Assembly (NCBI RefSeq): GCF_026274175.1
Contig: NZ_JAPHNL010000296.1
Span: forward strand, 1-35,480
Direction of reading: 5' to 3'
Origin: Streptomyces beihaiensis
Lineage (GTDB): Bacteria > Actinomycetota > Actinomycetes > Streptomycetales > Streptomycetaceae
DNA length: 35,480 nt
The notes under the pieces were generated by a model. That model had not been told where the DNA came from and did not search any database. It saw only the letters and a program-made list of their open reading frames with translations. Shown here one piece after another: positions 14,616-22,171 of the stretch. A program made the position numbers and the translations under genes. Position 1 is the first letter of the stretch. Each line of letters starts with the position of its first letter.

Positions 14616-15443
14616 ATGCTGCGGACTTGGGTGCGTGGGCGGAGAGGGGCGGCCGTCGGGGCCGCCTCGGTGGCCGTTGTCTGCCTCGGCGGGTACGTCG
14701 CCGTCGGCGCCGGCGGCGGATCTTCGCAGGCGCCCGCGGTGTCCGCGTCGCCCACCGGCAAGGTGCGGTTCGTGCCGATCGGTCCCGGCGGGACGAACTC
14801 CCGTGAGGAGTCCGGGCGTTCAGGTAGTGGTAGTGGTAGTGGTAGTGGTACCGGTGGCGGCGCTGGTGGCGGTGGGGGCTCCCGCGCCAGTGCTGACGGC
14901 GGTGACCGAGGTGGAGGCGGTAGCGGTAGCAGTAGCGATGGCGCTGTCGGTTCAGGTGTGCCCGGCGGCTCGTCAGCGGCCGCGGCTCGGCAACAGTCCG
15001 CCGCGCCGCCAAGCGGCCACACCCCGGCTTCCGGCCCGTCCGTCGGGAAACACTCCGGCACGGGCGGCCGGTCCTCCGCCGGGACGGCCACGTCCCCGCC
15101 CACCTCGACACCGTCGCCCTCGCCCTCGCCGAGCGGTCCCGCCGTGCTCAAGGTGAGTTCTCCGGACCTCAAGGACACCGACAAGCGCTGGTGTCAGGAC
15201 GTGACGCTGACGTTCCGCAACTCCGGTGGGAGCGTTGTGCGTTCGGGCACCGTGACACTGGGGACGCATGTCATCGGGGCGCTCGGCATCGACTGGGCGA
15301 CCATCGAGACCAAGGAAGCCCTCCCCGCCCCCATCGAGGCGGGGGAGAAGAAGGAGAAGACGTGGACGGTCTGCGTCGACGCCTGGCGCGTGCCGCTCGG
15401 CATGCACCTGGAGACGCGTGATGTCTCCGTCGACTGGAAGTGA
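14616..15443 (+). CDS. Secreted or membrane-anchored Gly/Ser-rich protein, function unknown
   Basis: 275 aa from ATG 14616; an in-frame GTG at 14541 would put 25 residues before the signal sequence. An N-terminal signal or anchor (RGRRGAAVGAASVAVVCLGG) is followed by a long disordered Gly/Ser/Thr/Pro linker (about 35-175, with SGSGSGSG from 6-bp repeats). A folded C-terminal domain of about 95 residues begins VLKVSSPDLKDTDKRWCQDV and ends ETRDVSVDWK. It has strand pattern LTFRNSGGSVVRSGTVTLGT and two Cys (RWCQDV, WTVCVD), probably one disulfide, so an Ig-like beta-sandwich is likely. It is positioned as a surface protein after the sporulation sigma genes. Confidence 0.72.
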   Translation: MLRTWVRGRRGAAVGAASVAVVCLGGYVAVGAGGGSSQAPAVSASPTGKVRFVPIGPGGTNSREESGRSGSGSGSGSGTGGGAGGGGGSRASADGGDRGGGGSGSSSDGAVGSGVPGGSSAAAARQQSAAPPSGHTPASGPSVGKHSGTGGRSSAGTATSPPTSTPSPSPSPSGPAVLKVSSPDLKDTDKRWCQDVTLTFRNSGGSVVRSGTVTLGTHVIGALGIDWATIETKEALPAPIEAGEKKEKTWTVCVDAWRVPLGMHLETRDVSVDWK

Positions 15444-15500
15444 CCGGCGCAGGGTCTGCCGCTGTTGAAGAGCCGCCACGGCCGAAGAGAGTGCCGCGGC

Positions 15501-15610
15501 TGTCCTGCGCCCTGTGTCCTGCGCCCTGCGCTCTGCGCCCGGTGTCCTGTGCCCTGTGCCCGGTTCCCGGTGTCCTGTGCCCGGCGCCCTGTGCCCTGTG
15601 TCCTACGCCC
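15501..15610. repeat. 7-bp tandem array, about 16 units in strict register
   Basis: Units such as TGTCCTG, CGCCCTG, TGCCCTG, TGCCCGG follow one another without a phase break for 110 bp. The 343-bp gap 15444-15786 has nothing else apart from the promoter and ribosome site of the next gene. Confidence 0.9.
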
Positions 15611-15786
15611 TCGAACCCGTCAGCACGGTCCGGTGATCCGGCTACGCCGCGTAGTGGATCGTGGGTGGGGTGCGAAGCGCGACGGCGTACGCGACGGCAC
15701 GTCGAGATGCCGGGGCCGCCTGAGCTTGATTCGCTTGTATCCGTACTCCCGGCCCCCCCCACACACAGACAAGGCGAGGTCCCCTC

Positions 15787-15975
15787 ATGAGCACCGAAGA
15801 GACACGCGCACGGCTGCTGCAGATGCGCGAAGAGGCCCGGAAACTGGCGGATGCCGCGGAGCACGCCGGCGACCCGGAGGAGCGGCAGAAACTCCTGGGC
15901 AAGTCGCGCAGGCTGCGATCCCGGATCGAACAGGAGAGCGCCATGCGGGGCGGAGACATCTACCCCTCGGAGTAG
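15787..15975 (+). CDS. Small hydrophilic DUF6381-type protein
   Basis: 62 aa, helical and charged: ETRARLLQMREEARKLADAA, HAGDPEERQKLLGKSRRLRS, ending RGGDIYPSE. The pattern (two helices around a D-PEER turn, and the GDIYPSE end) matches the family of small hydrophilic streptomycete proteins I know as DUF6381. AGGCGAGG lies 6-7 bases before the ATG. It is probably a short coiled coil. Function unknown. Confidence 0.82.
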   Translation: MSTEETRARLLQMREEARKLADAAEHAGDPEERQKLLGKSRRLRSRIEQESAMRGGDIYPSE

Positions 15976-16112
15976 ACAGCCGCCGCTCCGGGCGTCGCTG
16001 ACGACACCTGACCGAGAGGTACAGGGAGCCCCAGGGCCTGTGCTGACAGCGGCCCGCCTCGCCCCGCCCCGCCCGACTGAGGATCAGTAAGGAGACCAGC
16101 CAGAAGGCCAGC

Positions 16113-16154
16113 CAGAAGATCAGTTACTGGAACCAGAAGACCAGTTACTTGAAC
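16113..16154. repeat. 21-bp tandem duplication covering the 3' end of the 68-aa gene
   Basis: Copies at 16113-16133 and 16134-16154 differ at two positions. The second holds the last codons and TAA of the minus-strand gene. A 12-bp duplication (CCAGCCAGAAG-type) lies beside it at about 16095-16118. Confidence 0.85.
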
Positions 16155-16351
16155 GCCAGCCAGGCCACGCCCGCGACGACCACGACCGCGAGGACGATGC
16201 CCAGGATCAGACCCGCGCTCGGCCCGGACTTCGAGACCGTCTGCTGACGCGCCGCGGGAGGCTGCTCGTCGACGAAAGCGCGGAACATCTGGGTGCTGCC
16301 CGCGGGGTCGTTGCTGCCTTGGGGGCCCGGGCCCTGAGGGTTGTGTGCCAT
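16145..16351 (-). CDS. Small C-terminally anchored membrane protein, function unknown
   Basis: 68 aa. A polar Gly/Pro/Gln-rich N-terminus (about 1-42) is followed by one C-terminal membrane segment (GLILGIVLAVVVVAGVAWLAF) and a final Lys. Tail-anchored layout leaves the N-terminus probably cytoplasmic. The ATG at 16351 follows a short leader with weak Shine-Dalgarno (CTGCCTC on the plus strand). The 3' end is tandem-duplicated. It is divergent from the MarR gene. Confidence 0.68.
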   Translation of the reverse strand: MAHNPQGPGPQGSNDPAGSTQMFRAFVDEQPPAARQQTVSKSGPSAGLILGIVLAVVVVAGVAWLAFK

Positions 16352-16476
16352 GAGGCAGGACCCTAGCGAATCGACGGCACGGGCGCCACAGTCTCCACAA
16401 AGCCCACTTGAGCTGCACTTTTACCAACCCTCGCGGGCTCTTTGCCGCGATTTTAAACACGAGCACCCCCTTTCGT

Positions 16477-16521
16477 TTGCCTGCGGCAACCAACTTGTTC
16501 TATTGTTGCCTTAAGCAACAA
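16477..16521 (+). promoter_or_regulatory. MarR-gene promoter overlapped by two palindromic operators
   Basis: -35-like TTGCCT (16477-16482) and -10-like TATTGT (16501-16506) are 18 bp apart. TTGCC-TGC-GGCAA (16477-16489) covers the -35 and TTGTTGC-CTTAA-GCAACAA (16503-16521) covers the -10; both share a TTGCC/GGCAA-like half-site. Centres are 29 bp apart, close to three helical turns. It fits autorepression by the MarR protein at 16540. Confidence 0.72.
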
Positions 16522-16539
16522 ATAGGGAGATGAGATGCC

Positions 16540-17007
16540 GTGGCCACCGAACGTCACTACGACGAGCTGGCGCGACAGCTGAGCGCCTTCGGTGCCGTCA
16601 AACGGGACATGGCGCGCATCCTGCCGTCCGACTGCCCGCCCGGATCGGCCGCCGTTCTCACGCTGCTCAAGCGGTACGGGAACATGCGGATGAGCCGGAT
16701 GGCGGAGCTGCTCGCCGTCGACGTGTCCGTGGCAAGCCGCCACGTCGCACACGTCGCCGCGCGCGGCTGGATCGCGCGCAACCCCGACCCCGCCGACAAG
16801 CGTTCACGCATCCTGACCCTCACAGACGACGGCTGCCGACAGCTGGAAGTGCTCAACGCGTGCACGACCAAGCTGCTCGCCGAGCGGCTGAGCGACTGGA
16901 CCGACGACGAGGTCGACCAGTTGATCGCCCTCATGACCCGGCTGCGCGACAGTTTCGGCGACTGCCGGACGACCGCCGTGACCGCCGCCGCCCGCGCACC
17001 CGCGTGA
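16540..17007 (+). CDS. MarR-family transcriptional regulator
   Basis: 155 aa. Winged-helix core: SAAVLTLLKRYGNMRMSRMA, LLAVDVSVASRHVAHVAARGW (recognition helix), then the wing NPDPADKRSRILTLTDDG, all MarR-typical, and a C-terminal dimerisation helix (WTDDEVDQLIALMTRLRDSF). The GTG at 16540 follows AGGGAGATGAG. Two palindromes overlap its promoter. It is 127 bp upstream of the exporter gene in the same direction, the common arrangement in which MarR represses an efflux pump and is released by the pump's substrate. Confidence 0.9.
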   Translation: MATERHYDELARQLSAFGAVKRDMARILPSDCPPGSAAVLTLLKRYGNMRMSRMAELLAVDVSVASRHVAHVAARGWIARNPDPADKRSRILTLTDDGCRQLEVLNACTTKLLAERLSDWTDDEVDQLIALMTRLRDSFGDCRTTAVTAAARAPA

Positions 17008-17134
17008 GCCCGGGTGCTGAGCCCGGTGAGTCCGGGAGAGCCGACCCCGGCCGTACCTGGGCCCGTCCGAACCGGCGCCGAGCGCCGTACACAGACTTCC
17101 TTTCCACCCCGCAGACGTAAGAAGAGGACCTCCC

Positions 17135-19762
17135 ATGGCAACATCCACACCTGCCGGTGTGCGGGGCAGCCATGCCAAGCATTCAGCGCACTCGGGCGCC
17201 GCGCACCAGCCCGGCGCCCCGATGAGCCACCGCCAGATCATGGAGGCGCTCTCCGGGCTGCTGCTCGGCATGTTCGCCGCCATCATCTCGTCGACGATCG
17301 TGTCGACCGCCCTGCCGAAGATCATCGGTGACCTGGGCGGCGGCCAGTCCGCCTACACCTGGGTCGTCACGGCGGCGCTGCTCGCCATGACCGCCTCCAC
17401 GCCCCTGTGGGGCAAGATGGCCGACCTCTTCAGCAAGAAGGTCCTGGTCCAGATAGCCCTGGTCGTCTACATCGCGGGCTCGGTCGTCGCCGGTCTCGCG
17501 CAGAACCCGGGCATGCTGATCTCGGCCCGCGCCATCCAGGGCATCGGCGCGGGCGGTCTCTCCGCTCTCGCGCAGATCATCATGGCCGCGATGATCTCCC
17601 CGCGCGAGCGCGGCCGTTACTCCGGTTACCTGGGCGCCACGTTCGCCATCGCCACCGTCGGCGGCCCGCTCGTCGGCGGCGTCATCACCGACACCGACTG
17701 GCTCGGCTGGCGCTGGTGCCTCTACGTGGGTGTGCCGTTCGCGCTGATCGCCCTGGTCGTGCTCCAGAAGACGCTGCACCTTCCGGTGGTCAAGCGGAAG
17801 GTCAAGGTCGACTGGGCGGGCGCCTTCTTCATCACCGCGGCGGCCAGCCTGCTGCTGGTCTGGGTGACCTTCGCCGACGACAAGTACGACTGGCTGTCCT
17901 GGCAGACGTACACGATGGTCGGTGGCTCGATCGTGCTCGCGCTGATCTTCCTGCTCGTCGAGGCCAAGGCCGACGAGCCGATCATCCCGCTGCGCCTGTT
18001 CCGCAACCCCACCATCGCGCTCGCCTCGCTGACGTCGCTGTTCGTCGGTGTCGCCATGTTCGCGGGCACGGTCTTCTTCTCCCAGTACTTCCAGCTGGCG
18101 CGCGGCAAGACGCCGACGATGTCCGGTGTCATGACGATCCCGATGATCGGCGGACTGTTCGTCGCGTCGACCGTGTCCGGTCAGATCATCACCCGCAGCG
18201 GCAAGTGGAAGGCGTGGCTCGTCGCCGGCGGTGTCTTCCTGACCGCGGGTCTCGGCCTGCTGGGCAGCATGCGCTACGACACGCCGTACTGGCGCCTGGC
18301 GATCTTCATGGCGCTGATGGGTCTCGGCATCGGCATGATGATGCAGAACCTCGTGCTCTGCACGCAGAACCAGGTCGCGCCCAAGGACCTCGGCGCCGCC
18401 TCGTCCGTGGTGACGTTCTTCCGGTCCCTCGGCGGCGCGCTCGGCGTCTCCGCGCTCGGCTCCGTGATGACCACCCGCATCACCCACTACGCCACCGACA
18501 CCATCGGCTCGCTCGACCCGAAGGCGCAGGTGGCGGCGGGCAAGGCCGTGGGCAGCGGCCAGATCCCTGACATGGGCGCGCTGCCCGCCCCCATCCGCAC
18601 CTGGCTCGAGAGCGCATACGGGCACGGCATCGCGGACATCTTCCTGTACACCGCCCCTGTCGCGTTCCTGGCGTTCGTCGTGACGCTCTTCATCAAGGAG
18701 GTTCCGCTGCGTACCACCGGTGCCATCGAGCAGGCCGCCGAGGGCCAGGCGGCTCCCGTCCCGGCCACCGCCCCGGCCGATGCCCAGGCCGCCGCCGCGG
18801 TCGAGGCGCCGGTCGACGCCGCGACCGCCGTCGCCGGGCCGCTGGAGGACACGCCGGCGGACAAGGTGCCCAGCCTGGTCGGCGCGGGCGCCCCCACCGA
18901 CGAGCAGACGGGTCTCACGCCCCAGGCCCAGACCCAGGCCCAGCCCCTGGCCGCCGTCGCCTCGGCCGCCTCGACCGCCGGTGACGGCTCGGCCCCGGTC
19001 GGCGGCCCCCCGGTGCACGGATTCGTCCGCGGCGCCGAGTCCGCCCCGGTCGCCCACGCCGCGGTCACCCTGATCTCCCTGGGCGGACGGCAGCTGGGCC
19101 GGGCCGTGGCCCAGGCCGACGGCTCGTACGCGGTCGACGCCCCCGGCTCCGGCAGCTACGTCCTGATCGCCTCGGCCGACGGCTACCAGCCGCAGGCCGC
19201 CACCGTGGTCGTCGGCGAGCAGCCGGTCGCGTACGACATCCTGCTCAGCGGCACCAGCGGTCTGACCGGTGTCGTACGGGCCGCCGACACCAAGGCCGCC
19301 GTGATCGGCGCCATGGTGATCGTCACGGACGTGCGGGGTGACGTGCTGGCCACCGGTCTGTCGGGCCAGGACGGCGAGTTCACCTTCGCCGAGCTCGTGC
19401 CGGGCACGGTGACGGTCGCCGTGAACGCGGCGGGGCACCGTCCGCTGGCACTGCCCGTCGAGATCGGCGGCACGGGTGTCACCCGCGTCGAGATCGAGCT
19501 CAACTCGGGCGCGCAGCTCCAGGGCACCGTACGGGCGAGCGGCCGCGCCCTGAACGACGCACGGGTCACCCTGGTCGACGCGGCGGGCAACGTGGTCGCG
19601 ACCTCCACCACCGGTGACGACGGCGCGTACGCCTTCACCGACCTGGACAGCGGCGAGTACACGGTCATCGCGACCGGCTACCCGCCGGTGGCCACGCACC
19701 TGTCCGTGAACGGCGGCGGCGTGGACGGCCACGACATCGAACTGTCGCACCCGGACGCGTAG
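17135..19762 (+). CDS. DHA2-family (14-TM) exporter with three C-terminal carboxypeptidase-regulatory-like domains
   Basis: 875 aa, about 350 more than a usual EmrB/QacA exporter. After a short polar N-terminus, the membrane part (about 45-530) has the DHA2 signatures: SSTIVSTALPKIIGDLGG, WVVTAALLAMTASTPLWGKMAD in two parts, ISPRERGRYSGYLGATFAIATVGGPLVGG in two parts. The last membrane segment is IFLYTAPVAFLAFVVTLFI. Then comes an Ala/Pro/Gln linker (about 535-625). Three ~80-residue beta-sandwich repeats follow, at about 627-705, 706-790 and 791-873, each with a G-x-V-x-G...A-x-V-x-L, D-G-x-Y/F-x-F and Y/V-V-x-A-x-G-Y/H pattern (VHGFVRGAESAPVAHAAVTL, GLTGVVRAADTKAAVIGAMV, QLQGTVRASGRALNDARVTL). 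DHA2 pumps end in the cytoplasm, so this tail is probably cytoplasmic, unusual for this domain type. ATG with GAGGA upstream. Confidence 0.92.
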   Translation: MATSTPAGVRGSHAKHSAHSGAAHQPGAPMSHRQIMEALSGLLLGMFAAIISSTIVSTALPKIIGDLGGGQSAYTWVVTAALLAMTASTPLWGKMADLFSKKVLVQIALVVYIAGSVVAGLAQNPGMLISARAIQGIGAGGLSALAQIIMAAMISPRERGRYSGYLGATFAIATVGGPLVGGVITDTDWLGWRWCLYVGVPFALIALVVLQKTLHLPVVKRKVKVDWAGAFFITAAASLLLVWVTFADDKYDWLSWQTYTMVGGSIVLALIFLLVEAKADEPIIPLRLFRNPTIALASLTSLFVGVAMFAGTVFFSQYFQLARGKTPTMSGVMTIPMIGGLFVASTVSGQIITRSGKWKAWLVAGGVFLTAGLGLLGSMRYDTPYWRLAIFMALMGLGIGMMMQNLVLCTQNQVAPKDLGAASSVVTFFRSLGGALGVSALGSVMTTRITHYATDTIGSLDPKAQVAAGKAVGSGQIPDMGALPAPIRTWLESAYGHGIADIFLYTAPVAFLAFVVTLFIKEVPLRTTGAIEQAAEGQAAPVPATAPADAQAAAAVEAPVDAATAVAGPLEDTPADKVPSLVGAGAPTDEQTGLTPQAQTQAQPLAAVASAASTAGDGSAPVGGPPVHGFVRGAESAPVAHAAVTLISLGGRQLGRAVAQADGSYAVDAPGSGSYVLIASADGYQPQAATVVVGEQPVAYDILLSGTSGLTGVVRAADTKAAVIGAMVIVTDVRGDVLATGLSGQDGEFTFAELVPGTVTVAVNAAGHRPLALPVEIGGTGVTRVEIELNSGAQLQGTVRASGRALNDARVTLVDAAGNVVATSTTGDDGAYAFTDLDSGEYTVIATGYPPVATHLSVNGGGVDGHDIELSHPDA

Positions 19763-19809
19763 GACGCGCGGTCGGCGAGGAGCGGGAGTTCCTTCAGGGC
19801 CGGACCGGA

Positions 19810-19840
19810 CCGGGCCGCACCGCACCCGTGTGCGGCCCGG
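19810..19840 (+). terminator. Hairpin between exporter and YceI genes
   Basis: CCGGGCCGCAC (19810-19820) and its exact complement (19830-19840) over a 9-base loop, 47 bases after the exporter stop. It may end or reduce transcription into the YceI gene, which has its own ribosome site and possibly its own promoter (about 19870-19900). Confidence 0.6.
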
Positions 19841-19910
19841 CTGTGCGCGCACAGGAGACCTGACCAACCCCCTTACGGGTGCGAATACTTGAGCTAGGAG
19901 ATGTGACGCG

Positions 19911-20729
19911 ATGGGACTGAGTGCGCGGATCCGTACGCGGGACGGGTGGGCTCTGCCGCACGCCGTCGTCACGGTGACCGACATGACCGGCGCGCAGGTG
20001 CTGCGCGCCGAGGCCGACGACGAGGGGGCGGTGCACGACGCGTCGAGCCTGGCCCCCGGCCCTTACACCGTGATCGTGACGGCCGTCGGCTACGGCCCGG
20101 CGGCCGCCACGGCCCTGGTCACGGCGACCGGGCGGGCGGACGTGGGCACCGTCGTCCTGGCCCGGCAGGGTGGGGCCGAGCTGCCGCCGCCGGGACCCTG
20201 GACGGTCGACCCGGCGCACTCCACGGTCGCCGCCACCGCGCAGCACCTGGGGATCACGTCGGTGCACGGCCGGTTCACCGAGTTCAGCGCCCGCGTGGAC
20301 ATCGCCCAGGACGTGGAGAAGTCCCGCGTCGAGGCGGTGATCAAGGCGGCGTCGATCGACACCGGCAACGGCATGCGCGACGGCCACCTGAAGTCCGCGG
20401 ACTTCCTGGACGTGGAGACGTACCCCGAGATCACGTACAGGTCGACGGGCCTGACCCCGGCCGGGCCCGACCGCTGGACGGTGCACGGACAGCTCGGCAT
20501 GCACGGTGTCGTGCGCGAGGTCGACCTCGACCTGAGCTACCTGGGCACGGGCGCCGACCCGTGGGGCGGCACGCGTGCCGCGTTCAAGGCGACCGCCGAG
20601 CTCAAGCGCGAGGACTTCGCCATGAACTACAACCAGATCGTGCAGGCCGGCATCGCGGCGATCGGCGCGACGCTGAAGGTCGAGCTCGACATCCAGGCGG
20701 TGCAGGGGGACTCGCTGCCCAGCGTGTAA
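19911..20729 (+). CDS. YceI-family lipocalin-like protein with an N-terminal carboxypeptidase-regulatory-like domain
   Basis: 272 aa. Residues 1-85 form one beta-sandwich of the same type as the exporter tail (LSARIRTRDGWALPHAVVTVTD in parts, then GPYTVIVTAVGYGPAAATALV). Residues about 94-265 are YceI: GPWTVDPAHSTVAATAQHLG, VHGRFTEFSARVDI, ASIDTGNGMRDGHLKSADFLD in parts, and FAMNYNQIVQAGIAAIG at the end. YceI barrels bind polyisoprenoids or other long lipids and are usually secreted; this one starts MGLSARIRTRDGW with no signal peptide, so it is cytoplasmic. TAGGAGA precedes the ATG. Sharing a domain with the upstream exporter suggests joint action on one hydrophobic substrate. Confidence 0.92.
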   Translation: MGLSARIRTRDGWALPHAVVTVTDMTGAQVLRAEADDEGAVHDASSLAPGPYTVIVTAVGYGPAAATALVTATGRADVGTVVLARQGGAELPPPGPWTVDPAHSTVAATAQHLGITSVHGRFTEFSARVDIAQDVEKSRVEAVIKAASIDTGNGMRDGHLKSADFLDVETYPEITYRSTGLTPAGPDRWTVHGQLGMHGVVREVDLDLSYLGTGADPWGGTRAAFKATAELKREDFAMNYNQIVQAGIAAIGATLKVELDIQAVQGDSLPSV

Positions 20730-20730
20730 C

Positions 20731-20736
20731 TACGCT
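20731..20736 (+). promoter_or_regulatory. -10-like TACGCT placed for a leaderless transcript
   Basis: TACGCT, six bases (GGCGTC), then ATG 20743; no Shine-Dalgarno. Same hexamer and spacing as at 6769. It would let the oxidoreductase be expressed apart from the YceI gene that ends 13 bp earlier. Confidence 0.45.
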
Positions 20737-20742
20737 GGCGTC

Positions 20743-21207
20743 ATGGCACCGAACATCGCGACCAACACCCGTGTCTCCCTCGACGAGTTGCTCGACTTCG
20801 TACGCCCGCGCCACCGCGCCCTGCTGATCACGGCCCGCGCCGACGGCACCCCGCAGGCATCGCCCCTGACCTGCGGTGTCGACGACGCGGGCCGGATCGT
20901 CGTCTCCACCTACCCGGAGCGCGCCAAGACGCGTAACGCCAAGCGGGATCCGCGGGTGAGCGTGGTGGTGCTCAGCGACGACTGGAACGGGCCGTGGGTC
21001 CAGGTCGACGGCACGGCCGAGGTGATCGACTCCCCCGACTCCGTGGAACCGCTCGTCGAGTACTTCCGCACCATCTCGGGCGAGCACCCGGACTGGGCGG
21101 AGTACCGGGAGGCGATGCTCAAGCAGGGCAAGTCGATCATCCGGGTGACCCCGCAGCGGTGGGGGCCGGTGGCGACCGGGGGCTTTCCGGCGCGGCTGGG
21201 CCGGTAG
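20743..21207 (+). CDS. PPOX-class F420/FMN-dependent split-barrel oxidoreductase
   Basis: 154 aa. Features: LDELLDFVRPRHRALLITARADGTPQASPL (read as start LLDFVRPRHRALLIT then ARADGTPQASPLTCGVD), IVVSTYPERAKTRNAKRDP, the K-T-R-N-loop used for cofactor phosphate binding, VSVVVLSDDWNGPWVQVDG, and the C-terminal RVTPQRWGPVATGGFPARLGR. This is the flavin/deazaflavin reductase family common in Actinobacteria; F420 use is typical but cannot be read from the sequence. It follows the YceI gene by 13 bp but has a leaderless-type start, so operon membership is uncertain. Confidence 0.88.
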   Translation: MAPNIATNTRVSLDELLDFVRPRHRALLITARADGTPQASPLTCGVDDAGRIVVSTYPERAKTRNAKRDPRVSVVVLSDDWNGPWVQVDGTAEVIDSPDSVEPLVEYFRTISGEHPDWAEYREAMLKQGKSIIRVTPQRWGPVATGGFPARLGR

Positions 21208-21244
21208 GCCGGGGCACCTGGGGCGCCCCCACCCCGCCCCCGGC

Positions 21245-22108
21245 CTACCCGCGGTCCGGCTCCCGTGCCACCAACGCCTCGATCCCGGCGATCTGGAGGT
21301 CGAGCGCGGTCCGGAAGTCCCGGTCCCTGATCTGCTCGACCGTCTCGCCGGAGTCCATCTCCTCCATGACCCGCTCCGTGTGCTGAAAGGTCTCCGCCAT
21401 CTCCGGCGGCATCGTGAACTCCGCCATCGCCTTGCGGAAGTACTCGTCCTGCTCCATGCCGACCTCGGCGCACCGCTGCCGGAAGTGCCCCTCGACGGTC
21501 CCGAACCCGTAGACGAACTGGAACACCGAGGGGATCGCGCCGCGCTGCGCCGCGGGCGACAGGCCCGTGCGGGCCATGACCCGCTGCACGGCGGCGGCGA
21601 AGCGCAGCGCGTGCGGGCCCACGTTGAGGAAGTTGCCGAGCAGCGGCGAGACCCACGGGTGGCGTACGAGCAGTGCCCGGTACTCGGCGGCCAGCTCCCG
21701 CAGCTCCGTCTGCCACGAGGGGCCGACGTCCGGGCCGGGGCCTCCCGCCGCCGCCCGGTCCGGGAACTCCCCGAACACCCGGTCGAGCGCGAGCTCCAGC
21801 AGATCGTCCTTGGTGTCGACGTACCAGTACAGGGACATCGCCGTGACACCGAGTTCGCCCGCGAGGCGCCGCATGGAGAACTTGGCGAGTCCCTCCGCGT
21901 CGAGCAGCTTGGCCGTGGCCTCGGTGATCCGGTCGCGGTCGAGGCCGCTGGGCTGCTCGCCCCGTCGGGTACGCGTCGCCCTGGCCGCCCCGGCCCCGGT
22001 GCTGGTGCCTGTTCCGGATCCGGCACCTGTTCCGGACCCGGTACCTGTTCCGGCGGTCCCGGAGTTCTCCAGCCAGACACTGATCCGTGTCCGCGCTGCC
22101 TTCGCCAT
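21245..22108 (-). CDS. TetR-family regulator with tetracycline-repressor-like C-terminus
   Basis: 287 aa. Residues 1-50 form a Gly/Thr/Ser/Ala tail (GTGTGSGTGAGSGTGTSTG) encoded by three 18-bp repeats at 22004-22057. Then the HTH: DRDRITEATAKLLDAEGLAK, FSMRRLAGELGVTAMSLYWY and VDTKDDLLELALD. The C-terminal part (about 115-280) resembles the TetR(B)-type ligand domain (RALLVRHPWVSPLLGN, YGFGTVEGHFRQR). It lies 63 bp after the exporter gene on the same strand, so exporter and regulator are co-transcribed and autoregulated from the operator at 23688-23720. Translation starts at the ATG 22108 with AGGTGCG-like weak Shine-Dalgarno. Confidence 0.9.
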   Translation of the reverse strand: MAKAARTRISVWLENSGTAGTGTGSGTGAGSGTGTSTGAGAARATRTRRGEQPSGLDRDRITEATAKLLDAEGLAKFSMRRLAGELGVTAMSLYWYVDTKDDLLELALDRVFGEFPDRAAAGGPGPDVGPSWQTELRELAAEYRALLVRHPWVSPLLGNFLNVGPHALRFAAAVQRVMARTGLSPAAQRGAIPSVFQFVYGFGTVEGHFRQRCAEVGMEQDEYFRKAMAEFTMPPEMAETFQHTERVMEEMDSGETVEQIRDRDFRTALDLQIAGIEALVAREPDRG

Positions 22109-22171
22109 GGCGCACCTTCCCAGGAGTCGTCATACAGGTACCGGAATCGGCGCCTCCGCCCGCACCGGATG

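Noticed and set aside
17183-19984. 933-codon open frame antisense to the exporter
   Set aside because: It is the mirror of the exporter coding frame in GC-rich DNA: low-complexity Arg/Asp/Gly content, no domain, and it spans the gap after the gene.
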